NCBI GenBank assembly: GCA_000585055.1
Contig: JEMX01000027.1
Coordinates: forward strand, 1-55,313
Direction: 5' to 3'
From: Candidatus Accumulibacter appositus
GTDB lineage: Bacteria; Pseudomonadota; Gammaproteobacteria; Burkholderiales; Rhodocyclaceae
Length of the DNA stretch: 55,313 nucleotides
The translations under genes and the position numbers were made by a program. The notes below the pieces were generated by a model, which was given only the letters and a program-made list of their open reading frames with translations, searched no databases and was not told where the DNA came from. This document shows, one piece after another, positions 25,747 to 38,568 of the stretch. Numbering within the stretch: position 1 is the stretch's first letter; every line of letters starts with the position of its first letter.

Positions 25747-27219
25747 ATGAAACACCTGAATCCTCTCCGCGGCAGACTCAGCACCTTCCGGTGGCGTACC
25801 CGGTTAACCTTGTGGGGGGCCGCGGCATGCGCCGGCCTGGCGGTGGTCGCCTTCACGCGACTCACCGACGTCGCGCTGAAGGCATTTTTCGACCTCTACA
25901 ACTACCACCCCGGCTTGCCCTTCCCATGGATGCCGTTCGTCACCGCGCCGCTGGCCGGGATGGCTGCGGTCTGGCTGACGCGGCGTTTTTTCCCGGGCGG
26001 ACAGGGCAGCGGCATTCCCCAGGTCATCGCAGCCACACACCTTGCGGCACGTGGAGAGTCGGTCAGCAACCTGGTATCGATGCGCATCGCCTGCGGCAAG
26101 ATTGTCGTCGGATCGATGGCGCTGCTGGGCGGCTTTTCCGCCGGTCGCGAAGGACCGTCGGTGCAGGTGGCGGCGTCGATTCTGCACTTCTCGCATCGCT
26201 TCCTGCCGCACGCCCGGGCAATTTCCCCGGCGGATCTGATTCTCGCCGGCGGCGCTGCGGGTATTGCCGCAGCCTTCAACACGCCCCTGGCGGGCATCGT
26301 CTTCGCCGTCGAGGAACTGGGCAAACGCCTGGAAGCCAAGACCACCGGAATCCTGGTCGGCACGATCATCCTGTCGGGCCTGGTGGCCATTGCGCTGGAG
26401 GGTAACTACTACCACTTCGGGCGCATGAAGATTTCACAGTTCAACGAAATCGTTGGCCCGGTTCTGTTCTATGGCATGGCCTGCGGGCTGCTCGGCGGTG
26501 TTTTCAGTCGTCTGCTGCTGTGGCCACAACAGCAGCCCAACTTCATCCTCTGGCGCTGGCGCAGCGCGCGTCCGGTGCTGTTTGCCGGCGGCTGCGGCCT
26601 GATCATTGCCCTCGTCGGCTGGCTTGGCGGCGGCTTGTCTTTCGGCAGTGGCTACATGGTCAGCTCCTCGCTGATTTCCAGCGACGCCTTGTCGGCGCCC
26701 TGGCACGCCCCCATCACCCGCTTCGTGGCCACGGTAGTGACCTATTTTTCCGGCATTCCTGGCGGCATCTTCGCCCCATCGCTGGCGGTCGGTGCAGCCG
26801 TTGGTGCCAGTACCAGTGGCATTCTGGGTTTTGGCGCCGAAGCGGTGCCGATCACGGCGCTGTGCATGGCGGCCTTCCTGGCCGCGGTCACGCAATCGCC
26901 GATCACCGCCGCGATCATCGTCATGGAAATGATCGATGGCCACGAGATGGTGATCAGCCTGATGGCCGTCACACTGATCGCCAAGGCGGTCAGCGGACGC
27001 GTCAGTCCCGAGCTCTACCAGCAGCTGGCGCTGGGCTTCATGGCCCAACAGCGCGCGCAAACTGCGGCCGCAAAATCGGCAGCCGAGCTGATGCCGGTGC
27101 CAACGGCCGCGGCAAAGGCCGAGGCCCAGGCCCAGGCCAAGTCCGACTCCGACTCCGACTCCGAGCCGGAGCAGAAGCTCGATCCGGAACCGGAATCCCC
27201 TCCCCGCAAACAGTCATGA
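25747..27219 (+). CDS. ClC family chloride channel / H+-Cl- antiporter
   Basis: The product has 490 residues from ATG 25747; ATG 25741 would add two and neither has a strong ribosome binding site. The three ClC signatures are visible: GSGIPQ at 87-92, GREGPSV at 133-139 with gating glutamate E135, and GIPGGIFAPSLAVGA near 340. E189/E190 in FAVEELGKR lie where the internal proton glutamate of ClC exchangers sits, so Cl-/H+ exchange is more likely than a passive channel. About ten membrane helices fill residues 20-430. The C-terminus after about 440 is an alanine-rich and then strongly acidic tail with SDSDSDSEPE encoded by a six-base repeat, and no CBS domains are present. Such proteins support acid resistance or chloride balance. 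Confidence 0.92.
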   Translation: MKHLNPLRGRLSTFRWRTRLTLWGAAACAGLAVVAFTRLTDVALKAFFDLYNYHPGLPFPWMPFVTAPLAGMAAVWLTRRFFPGGQGSGIPQVIAATHLAARGESVSNLVSMRIACGKIVVGSMALLGGFSAGREGPSVQVAASILHFSHRFLPHARAISPADLILAGGAAGIAAAFNTPLAGIVFAVEELGKRLEAKTTGILVGTIILSGLVAIALEGNYYHFGRMKISQFNEIVGPVLFYGMACGLLGGVFSRLLLWPQQQPNFILWRWRSARPVLFAGGCGLIIALVGWLGGGLSFGSGYMVSSSLISSDALSAPWHAPITRFVATVVTYFSGIPGGIFAPSLAVGAAVGASTSGILGFGAEAVPITALCMAAFLAAVTQSPITAAIIVMEMIDGHEMVISLMAVTLIAKAVSGRVSPELYQQLALGFMAQQRAQTAAAKSAAELMPVPTAAAKAEAQAQAKSDSDSDSEPEQKLDPEPESPPRKQS

Positions 27220-27248
27220 CACCTGCAGGCACCCAAGACATTAAAATC

Positions 27249-27767
27249 ATGAAAGCCATGACCCTTAGCCGCTTTCCTGCTCCTTGCTGCGGCCTGCTTG
27301 CTGCCCTGGCTCTGGTCTTGTCCGCATGCAGCTCCCTACCAGAAGAGCGCGCAGAAAGCACCGCCCCGCCCCCGGCAACGGCTCAGGAAAAGACGGCAGC
27401 AGCAGTCGACCGAAAAGTGATGGTCACCGCCAACCAGGTGGAAAACAACATCTACTTCTCTCTGGGTGGCGTGACGGTCAATCGCCAGGAAAGAGCCAAG
27501 CTGCAGCAGCACGCAAGCTATCTCAAGGAAAACCCGGAGAAGTCGGTGACCTTGATCGGCTACACCGACGACCTCGGCAGTCGCAACTACAACGTCGCCA
27601 TCGCCGAACAGCGGGTTGCCGCGGTCAGGAAATTGCTGCGCAGTTACCGGGTTCCCGGCGGCCAGATTCGCCGCTACAGCGTCGGTAGTGAAAAGACACC
27701 GAAAGCCTGCAAGACGGAACAGTGCAGACAGAAAATGCGCCGCGTCGAACTGCGCTATTCGGAGTGA
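27249..27767 (+). CDS. OmpA-like peptidoglycan-binding lipoprotein
   Basis: From ATG 27249 the product has 172 residues. The signal peptide ends in the lipobox LSAC with C27 as the lipidated cysteine. The OmpA C-like domain spans about 65-170: NIYFSLGGVTVNRQERAKL, VTLIGYTDDLGSRNYNVAIA, then AEQRVAAVRKLL, which includes the aspartate and arginine that hold meso-diaminopimelate. It therefore resembles Pal/YiaD lipoproteins, anchored in the outer membrane and binding peptidoglycan. The CKTEQC pair near the end could form a disulfide. ATG 27216, overlapping the clcA stop, would add 11 residues, but the signal peptide fits ATG 27249 or 27258 better. Likely co-transcribed with clcA. Confidence 0.85.
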   Translation: MKAMTLSRFPAPCCGLLAALALVLSACSSLPEERAESTAPPPATAQEKTAAAVDRKVMVTANQVENNIYFSLGGVTVNRQERAKLQQHASYLKENPEKSVTLIGYTDDLGSRNYNVAIAEQRVAAVRKLLRSYRVPGGQIRRYSVGSEKTPKACKTEQCRQKMRRVELRYSE

Positions 27768-27840
27768 GAGCCAGTATGCTCCGGCGGGCCGCCAGGTGTG
27801 CAACGCGCCGCCCCCCTTGCCGGCAGACGGAGCGCTGCAG

Positions 27841-28257
27841 ATGAGCTGGAAAGCCGCTTCGCCTTCGCCCGCGACGGAGCGTGGCTTACGCGTCGCCTTG
27901 ATCTTTGCCCTCGCTGCCGAACGCCTGTCGGTCTACTACGCGCATGGTCAGTGGCTTAAGGAAGCTCAGGGCGCCAGCCTCGCGGCGGACTGGCTGGCCC
28001 GCTCACAACGTTGCCTGCCGCTCGCCGAGCGACGGCAGCTGTCCGCCTTGAGCGAGCAGCTGGCGCGGCAGATTGCCGACACCCTGTCGCGGCAAGCAGG
28101 ACTGCACACCGCGCAGGAAATGCTGGAAGCGCTGGACGCAAACTACGAGTCCGAGATCGGACGCGCGCTGATGGTGGAATGCGAGCGACTGCTGGATGGC
28201 GCTGTCGCCGATCAGGCGGCATTCCAAGGGAAAGGCAATACGCTGCAAGCCCCTTAA
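27841..28257 (+). CDS. Hypothetical helical protein
   Basis: From ATG 27841, with GGAG eight bases upstream, the product has 138 residues. I do not recognise a family. The sequence is rich in Ala, Leu, Glu, Arg and Gln and should be almost all helical, with no signal peptide or membrane segment. It follows the OmpA-like lipoprotein gene by 73 bases on the same strand. The open frame extends further upstream but would overlap the lipoprotein gene by over 150 bases. Confidence 0.55.
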   Translation: MSWKAASPSPATERGLRVALIFALAAERLSVYYAHGQWLKEAQGASLAADWLARSQRCLPLAERRQLSALSEQLARQIADTLSRQAGLHTAQEMLEALDANYESEIGRALMVECERLLDGAVADQAAFQGKGNTLQAP

Positions 28258-28322
28258 TTGGCGGTAGAATCGCTGCAGAGCGCGTGGCATTGTCGTCGCA
28301 GGACTAGCACAAGAGGTCTGAC

Positions 28323-28598
28323 ATGAAAGCTATTTTTGCTTTGCTGGCATTTTCTTTTTCGACGGCGGCATCGGCAGCCTGCTACATCATCTATTCGCAA
28401 TCGAATGAGCGGATATGGCAGGGAAGCAGCCCACCTGTGGCCATGGATACCCTTTATATCGACGCCGAAGTACAGAAGAAGGTCCCCAAGGGGCATATGG
28501 TCATCTTGATCAATTCCAGGGCGCCTTGTCCCGAAATAGACTTGACGGTTCCGAGAAAAACGATGAAGGACGCGGCCGCGGAGATGAACAACCGGTAG
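28323..28598 (+). CDS. Small secreted protein of unknown function
   Basis: The 91-residue product follows AGAGG and starts MKAIFALLAFSFSTAASA, a clear Sec signal peptide with cleavage expected after residue 18. The mature ~73-residue protein begins ACYIIYSQSNERIWQGS and has two cysteines, near its start and in RAPCPEIDL, that could pair in the periplasm. Its codon use looks less GC-extreme than its neighbours. No family was recognised with confidence. It is convergent with the DUF1254 gene. Confidence 0.75.
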   Translation: MKAIFALLAFSFSTAASAACYIIYSQSNERIWQGSSPPVAMDTLYIDAEVQKKVPKGHMVILINSRAPCPEIDLTVPRKTMKDAAAEMNNR

Positions 28599-28712
28599 GC
28601 TCGCGTAGCCGGCCGGCTAAGCGGCCCCGGGCCAGCACCATTCGACATTCGACGATGGAAATGCCCGTGCGGCGCCCGCCGGCACCTCGTGCCGAACGCC
28701 GCCGCACTCAGC

Positions 28713-30236
28713 CTATGGCTGCAGTTCGATCTCGCCCGGCCGCCAGGTCTTGTTGAACCACGGCTCAAGCGGTCCATACAGGCGCAGGATCATGAACCAG
28801 CCTTTCCCCGGGATGGTCTGTACCCAATTGCCTTCCTTGCCTGGCGGCGCTTTGGGGCCAAAGTAGACATCGACCGAGCCGTCCTGGTTGACCACCATGT
28901 CCTTGTTCTGGCTGCTGACACTGGGGAACTGCTGGTCCGTCTGGACCATCGAGCGTGTCTGGTTGTCATAGACGATGACCGACCAGAAGTCCTTTACCGG
29001 AATGTTGGGCGGCAGGTGCAGCTTGTAGTTCTTGCCGCCTTCGAACGGCTTGCCCGCCGCGTCCTGTGCAGACCATGGATACTGCGAGCCCTTGCCAACC
29101 ATCTTCTCGGTCATGGCCGGGGTGACGCCAGTGGCGAAATAGTAGAAGAAGGCAGCGCCATCCAGATTGGCCACACCGGGCGAAACCTCGAACTTGTAGC
29201 CACCGAAGAAGGGCAGGCGCCAGGGACTGTTCGGATAGAAGAAGGCGTCTTTTTCACGCATTCGGAAGGCAATCGCCCGCGCCGTCACCGCACCGATATT
29301 CGCAGCGTCGGTCAGAATCTTCTTCATCCGCGCATCGGGATTGAAGGACTTGCCCTTCTCGATGCCGATGGCGGCAAACAGACCAAGCGTTGTCGGGTCA
29401 CTTCCTGCGCTCGGTTCTTCCTGAACGGCCTCGTTCAGGAGGCTCCAGAAGCTGTAGTCGCCGGGAGGAACGAAGTTGGCAGGAAGGCCGGAGGCATTGA
29501 CGAAGTTCATCGCTGGCGGGTTGGCGGCATCGGAGAGCTGGTAGATCCTGAGATGTTTCTTGACCGATTCAACGCCGGGTTTGCTTGATCCATCGACCAG
29601 AAAGGAGCGGAAGGGCATCCAGTTGCCATAGGTACTCGGACGCACGACGAAGTAGCCCTCGGGCACTTCACCGCTGTAGCCCGGTGGCAAAATCAGATAC
29701 TTGCCGCCCTTGCCTTTGTCAGCACCCGTGATGCCGATGTCAGCCACCCACTTGTACCAGAAGTCGTCAATGAGCCCGAGAACCATGGGAGGAACCTCGA
29801 CCACCAGCGGCCCCTTCTTGGTATCCAGCCAAATGAAGCTGTAAATGGTGTTGTCGTTGGCCGTGAGCTCGACGGTTTTCGAGTCAACAAGGTCTTCCCA
29901 GATCACGTTGGTCTGATTGTCCGGCCCGAACCCGCGCAGCGTGGAACGCATACTCACCTGATTGACGATCGGAATGGCCAGCAGGTAGGCCTGTAGTGCT
30001 CTCGAGGCATCGAGATTGTCATAGACCTTCTGTGTCGTCGCGTCATCGGGATAGCCGTAGTTGAGTTTCAGCGTGCCGATTGAGGTGCTGACCGTATCCG
30101 GCACCATGACCCCGGGCGCGATGGGTGTGGTCATCTTCATCTGCTGCTGCCGGCTGGTGGCCGCATAGGAGGAAGTCGCCCCGAGCAGGCACGATAGGGA
30201 CACGACCAGGAGGCTTTTCGAGATTCCTAGCTGCAT
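28713..30236 (-). CDS. Secreted DUF1254/DUF1214 domain protein
   Basis: ATG 30236 has GGAG six bases upstream, giving 507 residues; the ATG at 30248 contains that GGAG and is less likely. A signal peptide (MQLGISKSLLVVSLSCLLGATSSYA) leads into DUF1254 at about 70-200 (WEDLVDSKTVELTANDNTIYSFIWLD) and DUF1214 at about 395-500 (VKDFWSVIVYDNQTRSMV and the Trp-rich end FMILRLYGPLEPWFNKTW). These two domains often occur together in periplasmic proteins of unknown biochemical role in Proteobacteria. The gene follows the arylsulfatase by 161 bases on the same strand, and the pair probably forms one unit. The first 161 bases of leader contain no gene. Confidence 0.88.
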   Translation of the reverse strand: MQLGISKSLLVVSLSCLLGATSSYAATSRQQQMKMTTPIAPGVMVPDTVSTSIGTLKLNYGYPDDATTQKVYDNLDASRALQAYLLAIPIVNQVSMRSTLRGFGPDNQTNVIWEDLVDSKTVELTANDNTIYSFIWLDTKKGPLVVEVPPMVLGLIDDFWYKWVADIGITGADKGKGGKYLILPPGYSGEVPEGYFVVRPSTYGNWMPFRSFLVDGSSKPGVESVKKHLRIYQLSDAANPPAMNFVNASGLPANFVPPGDYSFWSLLNEAVQEEPSAGSDPTTLGLFAAIGIEKGKSFNPDARMKKILTDAANIGAVTARAIAFRMREKDAFFYPNSPWRLPFFGGYKFEVSPGVANLDGAAFFYYFATGVTPAMTEKMVGKGSQYPWSAQDAAGKPFEGGKNYKLHLPPNIPVKDFWSVIVYDNQTRSMVQTDQQFPSVSSQNKDMVVNQDGSVDVYFGPKAPPGKEGNWVQTIPGKGWFMILRLYGPLEPWFNKTWRPGEIELQP

Positions 30237-30397
30237 GCATTTCTCCATTACTGTGAAAGTCGCCCAGCCGCCAGTGAGCGTTGCCGGCTCGGCCCCAAGC
30301 AGGACGGCCGAGCCCTCGTTCGGCGGCAGAACGAAAAGAACGCAGACCGGCGTCTTCCGATGCCCGGACTGCGTCCTTCTTGCCGTCGACGCCAGGC

Positions 30398-32911
30398 TTA
30401 GTCGCTCTTGGCCTTTTCGATCATCGCTGCCTCAAGCTTCTTGGCTTCCTCGGGCGACAACTGCGGCCGGTCGATCTTGACCGTCAGCTTGTTGAGCTTG
30501 GCGGTCAGCGGGAAGGGCGGCTTGTAGTCGGCGTCGTTCACGCCGGTGAGCGTATCCGAACCGATGTCGAAACTCTCGTCCCACTGCAAAATCATCGGCA
30601 AGGTACGTTTCATGTCCTTGCTGTCGACCACCTTGCCGTCCACCTTGAGGGTGCCGGTACCGGGCCTACCGAGGCCGCTCATGTTGTTGAAGGCCAGCGT
30701 ACCGACGCCCAGGCCGTCGTACTTGAAATCGAACTCCACCGTGTGCCGACCCGGCGTCAGGGCCTCGCTGCCTTCCCACTTGATACGCTCGAGATCGACC
30801 ATGTTCCAGAGGAACACCGGCTTGCCCTTGAGCAGATAGAAGCCGTAGCCGGCAAAGCGGCCGCCCGAAGTCAGCAGCATGCCTTCGGCGCCGCCCTGCG
30901 GCACGTCGATATCGGCGCTGATGGTGTAGGACGCGTTCAGCAGGAATGGTGAGTCACCCTGCGGCAGGCCAACCATCGGCCGGGTATAGACGAACTCCGT
31001 ACGTCCGGCAGTGATGTTCGGACGCGGCGCGACGATGCGCGCCGCCACCGACGCGTCCAGCGGCAAGACCTGGTATTTCTTTGCTTCGGCGAGGAATTTC
31101 TCGCGCATCTCCTTGACCTTCTGCGGATGTTGCGCGGCGATATCGTCGGCCTGCGTGAAGTCCGTGTTCAGGTTGTACAGCTGGAACACCTGGTTGTTCA
31201 GCGGGTCAGCATTAGCCACGCCGAAAGCCTGCCAGGGCGCGCGATTGACCTTGGTGCTGAGCAGCCAGCCGTCGTCGTAAAGCGCCCACTGGCCCATCAT
31301 CTCGAAGTACTGGGTCTTGTGCTTCGACGCGACCTTGGCATTGGCCGCCTCGAAAGTGTAGGCAAAGCTGGTGCCTTCGATCGGCGCCTGCTTGATGCCG
31401 TCCACCATCTCGGGTGCTTTGATGCCCGCAGCTTCAAGGATGGTCGGCACGACGTCGATGACGTGGATGAACTGCTCGCGCAAGCCACCCTTGTCCTTGA
31501 TCCGTGCCGGCCAGGAGACGACCATGTTCTGGTTGATGCCACCGAGCCTCGAGGCGTTCTGTTTGAACCAGTCGAACGGCGTATCGAAGGCCCACGACCA
31601 GCCGGCCGACATGTGGTTGTAGGTCAGCTCGGTACCCCACACATCGTAGAACTTCATCTGCACATCGACGGGTAGTTCGTTGAGGCCATTGAAGAATGCC
31701 ACCTCGTTGGGCGTACCCAGCGGTCCACCCTCGGCGCTGGTGCCATTGTCGCCATTGATGTAGATGATCAGCGTGTTGTCGAGCCTGCCCAGGTCCTCGA
31801 AGGCCTGGATCACGCGACCGATCTCGTGATCGTTGTAGGCGGCATAGGCGGCGAAGATCTCGACCTGGCGGATGAACAGTTTCTTCTCCTCGGCGCCGAG
31901 CTGATCCCAGGGCTTCAGGACATCATTGGGCCAGGGTGTCAGTTTCGAGTCCTTGGCGATCACGCCGAGCTTCTTCTGGTTCTCGAAGATGGTTTCGCGC
32001 AGCTTGTTGTAGCCATCATCGAAAAGGTGCATCGCCCGGATCTTCTCGACCCACTCCTTGGTCGGATGATGCGGCGCGTGCGTGGCGCCCGGCGCGTACT
32101 TGATGAAGATCGGCTTGCTGGGGTCCGTCTGATGAATGCGACTAATGTAGTCGATGGCATCATCGGCCATGCCGGTGATGAGGTTCCAGCCCTGCTTGCC
32201 GTCGAAAGGATAGATTTGCGTGGTGTTGCGGAACAGATTCGGCTGCCACTGATTGGCGTCGCCGCCGACGAAGCCGTAGAAATACTCGAAGCCCATGCCG
32301 GTCGGCCACTGGTCGAAGGGGCCAACCTGACTGGCCGCAAAGGCCGGCGTGTTGTGGTTCTTGCCGAACCATGACGTGGAGTAGCCGTTATCGAGCAGGA
32401 TGCGGCCGATGGTTGCCTTGTCCTTGCCGATGATGCTGTTGTAGCCGGGGAAGCCAGTGGACTGTTCGGAGATCACACCGAAGCCGGCCGAGTGGTGATT
32501 GCGCCCGGTGATCAGCGCGGCGCGCGTCGGCGAGCACAGCGCGGTCGAGAAGACGCGGTTGTAGCGCAGGCCCTCGCTGGCAATGCGATCCATCGTCGGC
32601 GTCGGAATGACGCCGCCGAAAGTACTGGGGACGCCGAAGCCGGCATCATCGGTGATGATCAGCAGCACGTTCGGCGCGCCTTTCGGCGGCACGATGCGCG
32701 GTGCCCACCACGGTGTCGACTGCAGGGCGTCGTTCTTGATGACCCCGCCGAACGCCGGATCGGGCGCCGGAAGTTGTTGGCCACTGATGCTGGTGGTGGC
32801 ACTGGGTGAGCCCAGGGTGCCGGTGACCTGCTGCGCCGTCGCCGGAGCGGCGACCAACAGGGCAGTGAACAGCAGGCATAGTCTATTGGTGAAGCTGCGC
32901 ATCCTGGACAT
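30398..32911 (-). CDS. Secreted arylsulfatase
   Basis: ATG 32911 is preceded by GGAGGAA with a three-base gap. It gives 837 residues with a signal peptide (RSFTNRLCLLFTALLVAAPATA). The sulfatase core starts at APNVLLIITDDAGFG (about 79-93), whose two aspartates bind calcium. C126 in ALCSPTRAALITGR is the CxPxR cysteine that formylglycine-generating enzyme converts to the catalytic aldehyde. The C-terminal ~200 residues (TISADIDVPQGGAEGMLL onward) form a beta-sandwich seen in the long alkyl/aryl sulfatase branch. It should release sulfate from aryl sulfate esters in the periplasm. No dedicated maturation enzyme is visible here. The AraC-type gene upstream is divergent and is the likely regulator. 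Confidence 0.93.
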   Translation of the reverse strand: MSRMRSFTNRLCLLFTALLVAAPATAQQVTGTLGSPSATTSISGQQLPAPDPAFGGVIKNDALQSTPWWAPRIVPPKGAPNVLLIITDDAGFGVPSTFGGVIPTPTMDRIASEGLRYNRVFSTALCSPTRAALITGRNHHSAGFGVISEQSTGFPGYNSIIGKDKATIGRILLDNGYSTSWFGKNHNTPAFAASQVGPFDQWPTGMGFEYFYGFVGGDANQWQPNLFRNTTQIYPFDGKQGWNLITGMADDAIDYISRIHQTDPSKPIFIKYAPGATHAPHHPTKEWVEKIRAMHLFDDGYNKLRETIFENQKKLGVIAKDSKLTPWPNDVLKPWDQLGAEEKKLFIRQVEIFAAYAAYNDHEIGRVIQAFEDLGRLDNTLIIYINGDNGTSAEGGPLGTPNEVAFFNGLNELPVDVQMKFYDVWGTELTYNHMSAGWSWAFDTPFDWFKQNASRLGGINQNMVVSWPARIKDKGGLREQFIHVIDVVPTILEAAGIKAPEMVDGIKQAPIEGTSFAYTFEAANAKVASKHKTQYFEMMGQWALYDDGWLLSTKVNRAPWQAFGVANADPLNNQVFQLYNLNTDFTQADDIAAQHPQKVKEMREKFLAEAKKYQVLPLDASVAARIVAPRPNITAGRTEFVYTRPMVGLPQGDSPFLLNASYTISADIDVPQGGAEGMLLTSGGRFAGYGFYLLKGKPVFLWNMVDLERIKWEGSEALTPGRHTVEFDFKYDGLGVGTLAFNNMSGLGRPGTGTLKVDGKVVDSKDMKRTLPMILQWDESFDIGSDTLTGVNDADYKPPFPLTAKLNKLTVKIDRPQLSPEEAKKLEAAMIEKAKSD

Positions 32912-33035
32912 GGTTTCCTCCCGATTAGTCATGCCTGTTAAATATAGCAATTTTGGGCGCTATCATGCCTTGCAATTCCGGACAGATTCTCTTTGCCGGC
33001 CCTGGTCGCAGAACTGAGGTGACCCAGGCCTCACA

Positions 33036-34124
33036 ATGCTCATCCACTTACTACACCAAGAGATCGCCCCCATGGAAATGGACCGCCAAGCGCAAGTGCA
33101 GTCGCGGGATTTGCTGACGACCAGTGGGCAAGGGGAGATTCGCGTCGGCCCGATCCTCGCCATCCCACTGGTCCTCAGCGAACTGGGAGTCCGCCCGCTG
33201 GACGTGTTTGCCCTGGCGGGCATTGACCAGCGGCTGTTCGACAATCCCGACAACCGGATCGGAATCGAGGTTCTGGGCGGTCTTCTCGAAACCTGCGTGA
33301 TGCTCACCGGCTGCCATCATTTCGGACTGCTGGTCGGTGAGCGCTTCGAGTTGCAGGGCCTCGGTCCGCTCGGCGAGATGCTGCGCAATTCCGCCACGGT
33401 CGGCGAGGCGATTCGTGCCCTGCTACGACATTTCCACATCCACGACCGAGGCGCGGCGCCGGTACTGCTTGCTCCCGACAGTTCCCACGTCGTTCTTGGG
33501 TACTCGGTTTTCCAGCACGGCCTGCCAGCACTTGTACAAATTCAGGATGCGGCGATCACCATTGGCTACCGCATCCTCGCCGAACTGTGCGGCTCTTCCT
33601 GGAAGACCAAGCGCGTACAGTTCCTGCATGCGCCGCCCGCCCGTGCTGACGCCTATCACCGACTGTTCGGCGCCAACGTCGCCTTCGAGGCCGAAGTGTC
33701 AGGAATCGTATTCGCTCCATCCTGGCTGGAAAAGGAAATCGAAGGCGCCGACGCGACTCAGCTCGAACGGGTCACCGGCGCGATCCGGGATGCGGAGGTC
33801 AAGGGAGCGATGGGATTTTCCGAGCGCGTGCAAGGCATGCTGCCGCAAATGCTGCTCAGCAACATGGCTACCGCCGGGGCCGTTGCAAACCTGCTTGCGG
33901 TCCACGAACGAACCCTGCGGCGGCGGCTGGAGGACGAAGGAACGAACCTCCAGCAGCTGATCAACCAAGCGCGCTTCGAGCTTGCGCGGCAATTCCTGCA
34001 GAATACCGCCCTGTCCGTGTCGGCGATTGCCTCTGCGCTGCGCTACGACGATCCGAACGCCTTCTCACGGGCGTTTCGTAGCTGGGCAAACTGCAGCCCC
34101 AGCCAATGGCGTGCGCAGCATTGA
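33036..34124 (+). CDS. AraC family transcriptional regulator
   Basis: The 362-residue frame has an N-terminal ligand-binding domain of the arabinose-binding-like OruR/ArgR-type (GPILAIPLVLSELGVRPLDVF to about residue 215) and a C-terminal AraC DNA-binding domain at about 265-360. The first helix-turn-helix reads TAGAVANLLAVHERTLRRRL; the second reads SVSAIASALRYDDPNAFSRA followed by FRSWANCSPSQWR. ATG 33072 is an alternative start, and neither has a good ribosome binding site. It is divergent from the arylsulfatase with a 124-base gap, so it probably controls that gene in response to a sulfate ester or its product. That is inferred from position only. Confidence 0.88.
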   Translation: MLIHLLHQEIAPMEMDRQAQVQSRDLLTTSGQGEIRVGPILAIPLVLSELGVRPLDVFALAGIDQRLFDNPDNRIGIEVLGGLLETCVMLTGCHHFGLLVGERFELQGLGPLGEMLRNSATVGEAIRALLRHFHIHDRGAAPVLLAPDSSHVVLGYSVFQHGLPALVQIQDAAITIGYRILAELCGSSWKTKRVQFLHAPPARADAYHRLFGANVAFEAEVSGIVFAPSWLEKEIEGADATQLERVTGAIRDAEVKGAMGFSERVQGMLPQMLLSNMATAGAVANLLAVHERTLRRRLEDEGTNLQQLINQARFELARQFLQNTALSVSAIASALRYDDPNAFSRAFRSWANCSPSQWRAQH

Positions 34125-34243
34125 CTGCGCCTGCCCACACCATACGCGAACCTCCCCCGACCGCCGCGGTCAGTTGGCCTAGCTGCTACTATGCGAACGC
34201 GTATCCGCACTGAATCGATATCGGGCAAACCGATGGGAGCCCC

Positions 34244-35319
34244 ATGCGAAGGAACATCGACCTGCACCTCCTGCTTGCCGGCCTGAGCCTGCTCTGCGGC
34301 ACCGCCCTGGCCGCGGACCCGCCGCCGAGCGTGATCGTTGCCCCGGCCCGCCAGGTCCAGTTCGCTGACAGCATCGAAGCGCTGGGTACCGTCGCCGCTC
34401 GGGAATCGGTCGCCTTGACAGCGACGGTCACCGACACCGTCAGTGCCCTCCATTTCGACGACGGCGACCGCGTCAGCAAGGGCCAGTTGCTCGCCGAGTT
34501 GAGCAGCCGCGAAGAACACGCCCAGCTCGAGGAAGCGCGAGCCACGGTCAAGGAAGCGCTGCGTCAGTATCAGCGTTTCCAATCGCTGGCCGCCAGGGGC
34601 ACCACGGCCAAATCGCTGCTCGACGAGCGCCAACGGGACTGGCAAACGGCGCGCGCGCGACTGGCAGCCATTGAGTCACGCCTGGCCGACCGCCTGATCA
34701 AGGCGCCATTCGCCGGCGTTGTCGGCCTGCGCGACCTGAGCGTCGGCGCCCTGGTCGAGCCCGGTGACCTGATCACCACCCTCGACGACGACAGCGCCGT
34801 TAAGCTGGAATTCCCGGTTCCCGCCACTTACCTGCAGGGGCTGCGCCCCGGGCTGAAAGTGACCGCCAGCAGCCGCGCTTATCCCGGGCGCACGTTCAGC
34901 GGCACGGTCAAGGCGGTGAATAGCCGCATCGATCCGGTCACCCGCTCGATTCGCGTGCGCGCGACGCTTCCCAACCCCGCGCACCTGCTCAGGCCGGGCA
35001 TGCTGATGAATGTCGTCGTGCAGCAGGAGCCGCGCACGACGCTGCTCATCCCGGAGGAATCCCTGCTGCCGCTCGGTGAGCAGCAATTCGTCCTGGTGGT
35101 GAGCAGCGACGGCAAGGCCGACAGGCGTGAATTGCAGATCGGCGGGCGTCGTCCCGGGCTGGTCGAGGTCGTCACGGGCATTGCCGCAGGCGAGCAGGTC
35201 ATCACCCACGGCCACATGCAGCTGCGCCCGGGGCAGGCGGTCCGTATCATCGCCGTCGACGACGGCAGCCGCAGCCTGCCGGAACTGCTGCGCTCACTGC
35301 CCGGCGGCGCCGGAACACC

Positions 35320-35323
<4 letters not shown>
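34244..35323 (+). CDS. RND efflux system periplasmic adaptor (membrane fusion protein)
   Basis: The 359-residue protein starts with a signal peptide (LLLAGLSLLCGTALA). A barrel-sandwich/lipoyl half (SVALTATVTDTVSALHFDDGDRV) and a short helical hairpin (about 85-145) follow. The second lipoyl half contains LIKAPFAGVVGLRDLSVGALV. Beta-barrel and membrane-proximal domains complete the layout. It joins the inner-membrane pump encoded by the next gene to an outer membrane channel. The stop overlaps the pump start as ATGA. No outer membrane factor gene follows, so a TolC-like protein from elsewhere must be used. Confidence 0.93.
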
Positions 35324-38454
<3,131 letters not shown>

Positions 38455-38540
38455 GTCGAGCAGTGATCGTCGAGCCAGAGGCAACTCGGAAAGCTGAAGA
38501 GAGGATGCAACGTCTCTAGAAAAAACTGGCTTCCCGCGGC

Positions 38541-38568
38541 TCCCTGCTCCCTGCTCGCTGCTCGCTTC
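38541..38568. repeat. Heptanucleotide repeat tract
   Basis: Four 7-base units, tccctgc, tccctgc, tcgctgc and tcgcttc, follow each other in the gap after the RND pump gene. Such short heptamer tracts are scattered between genes in several bacterial groups and vary in copy number. Confidence 0.7.

Noticed and set aside
38541..38568. CRISPR-like array
   Set aside because: The units are 7 bases without spacers, so this is a simple heptamer tract; no CRISPR repeats were seen anywhere in the window.
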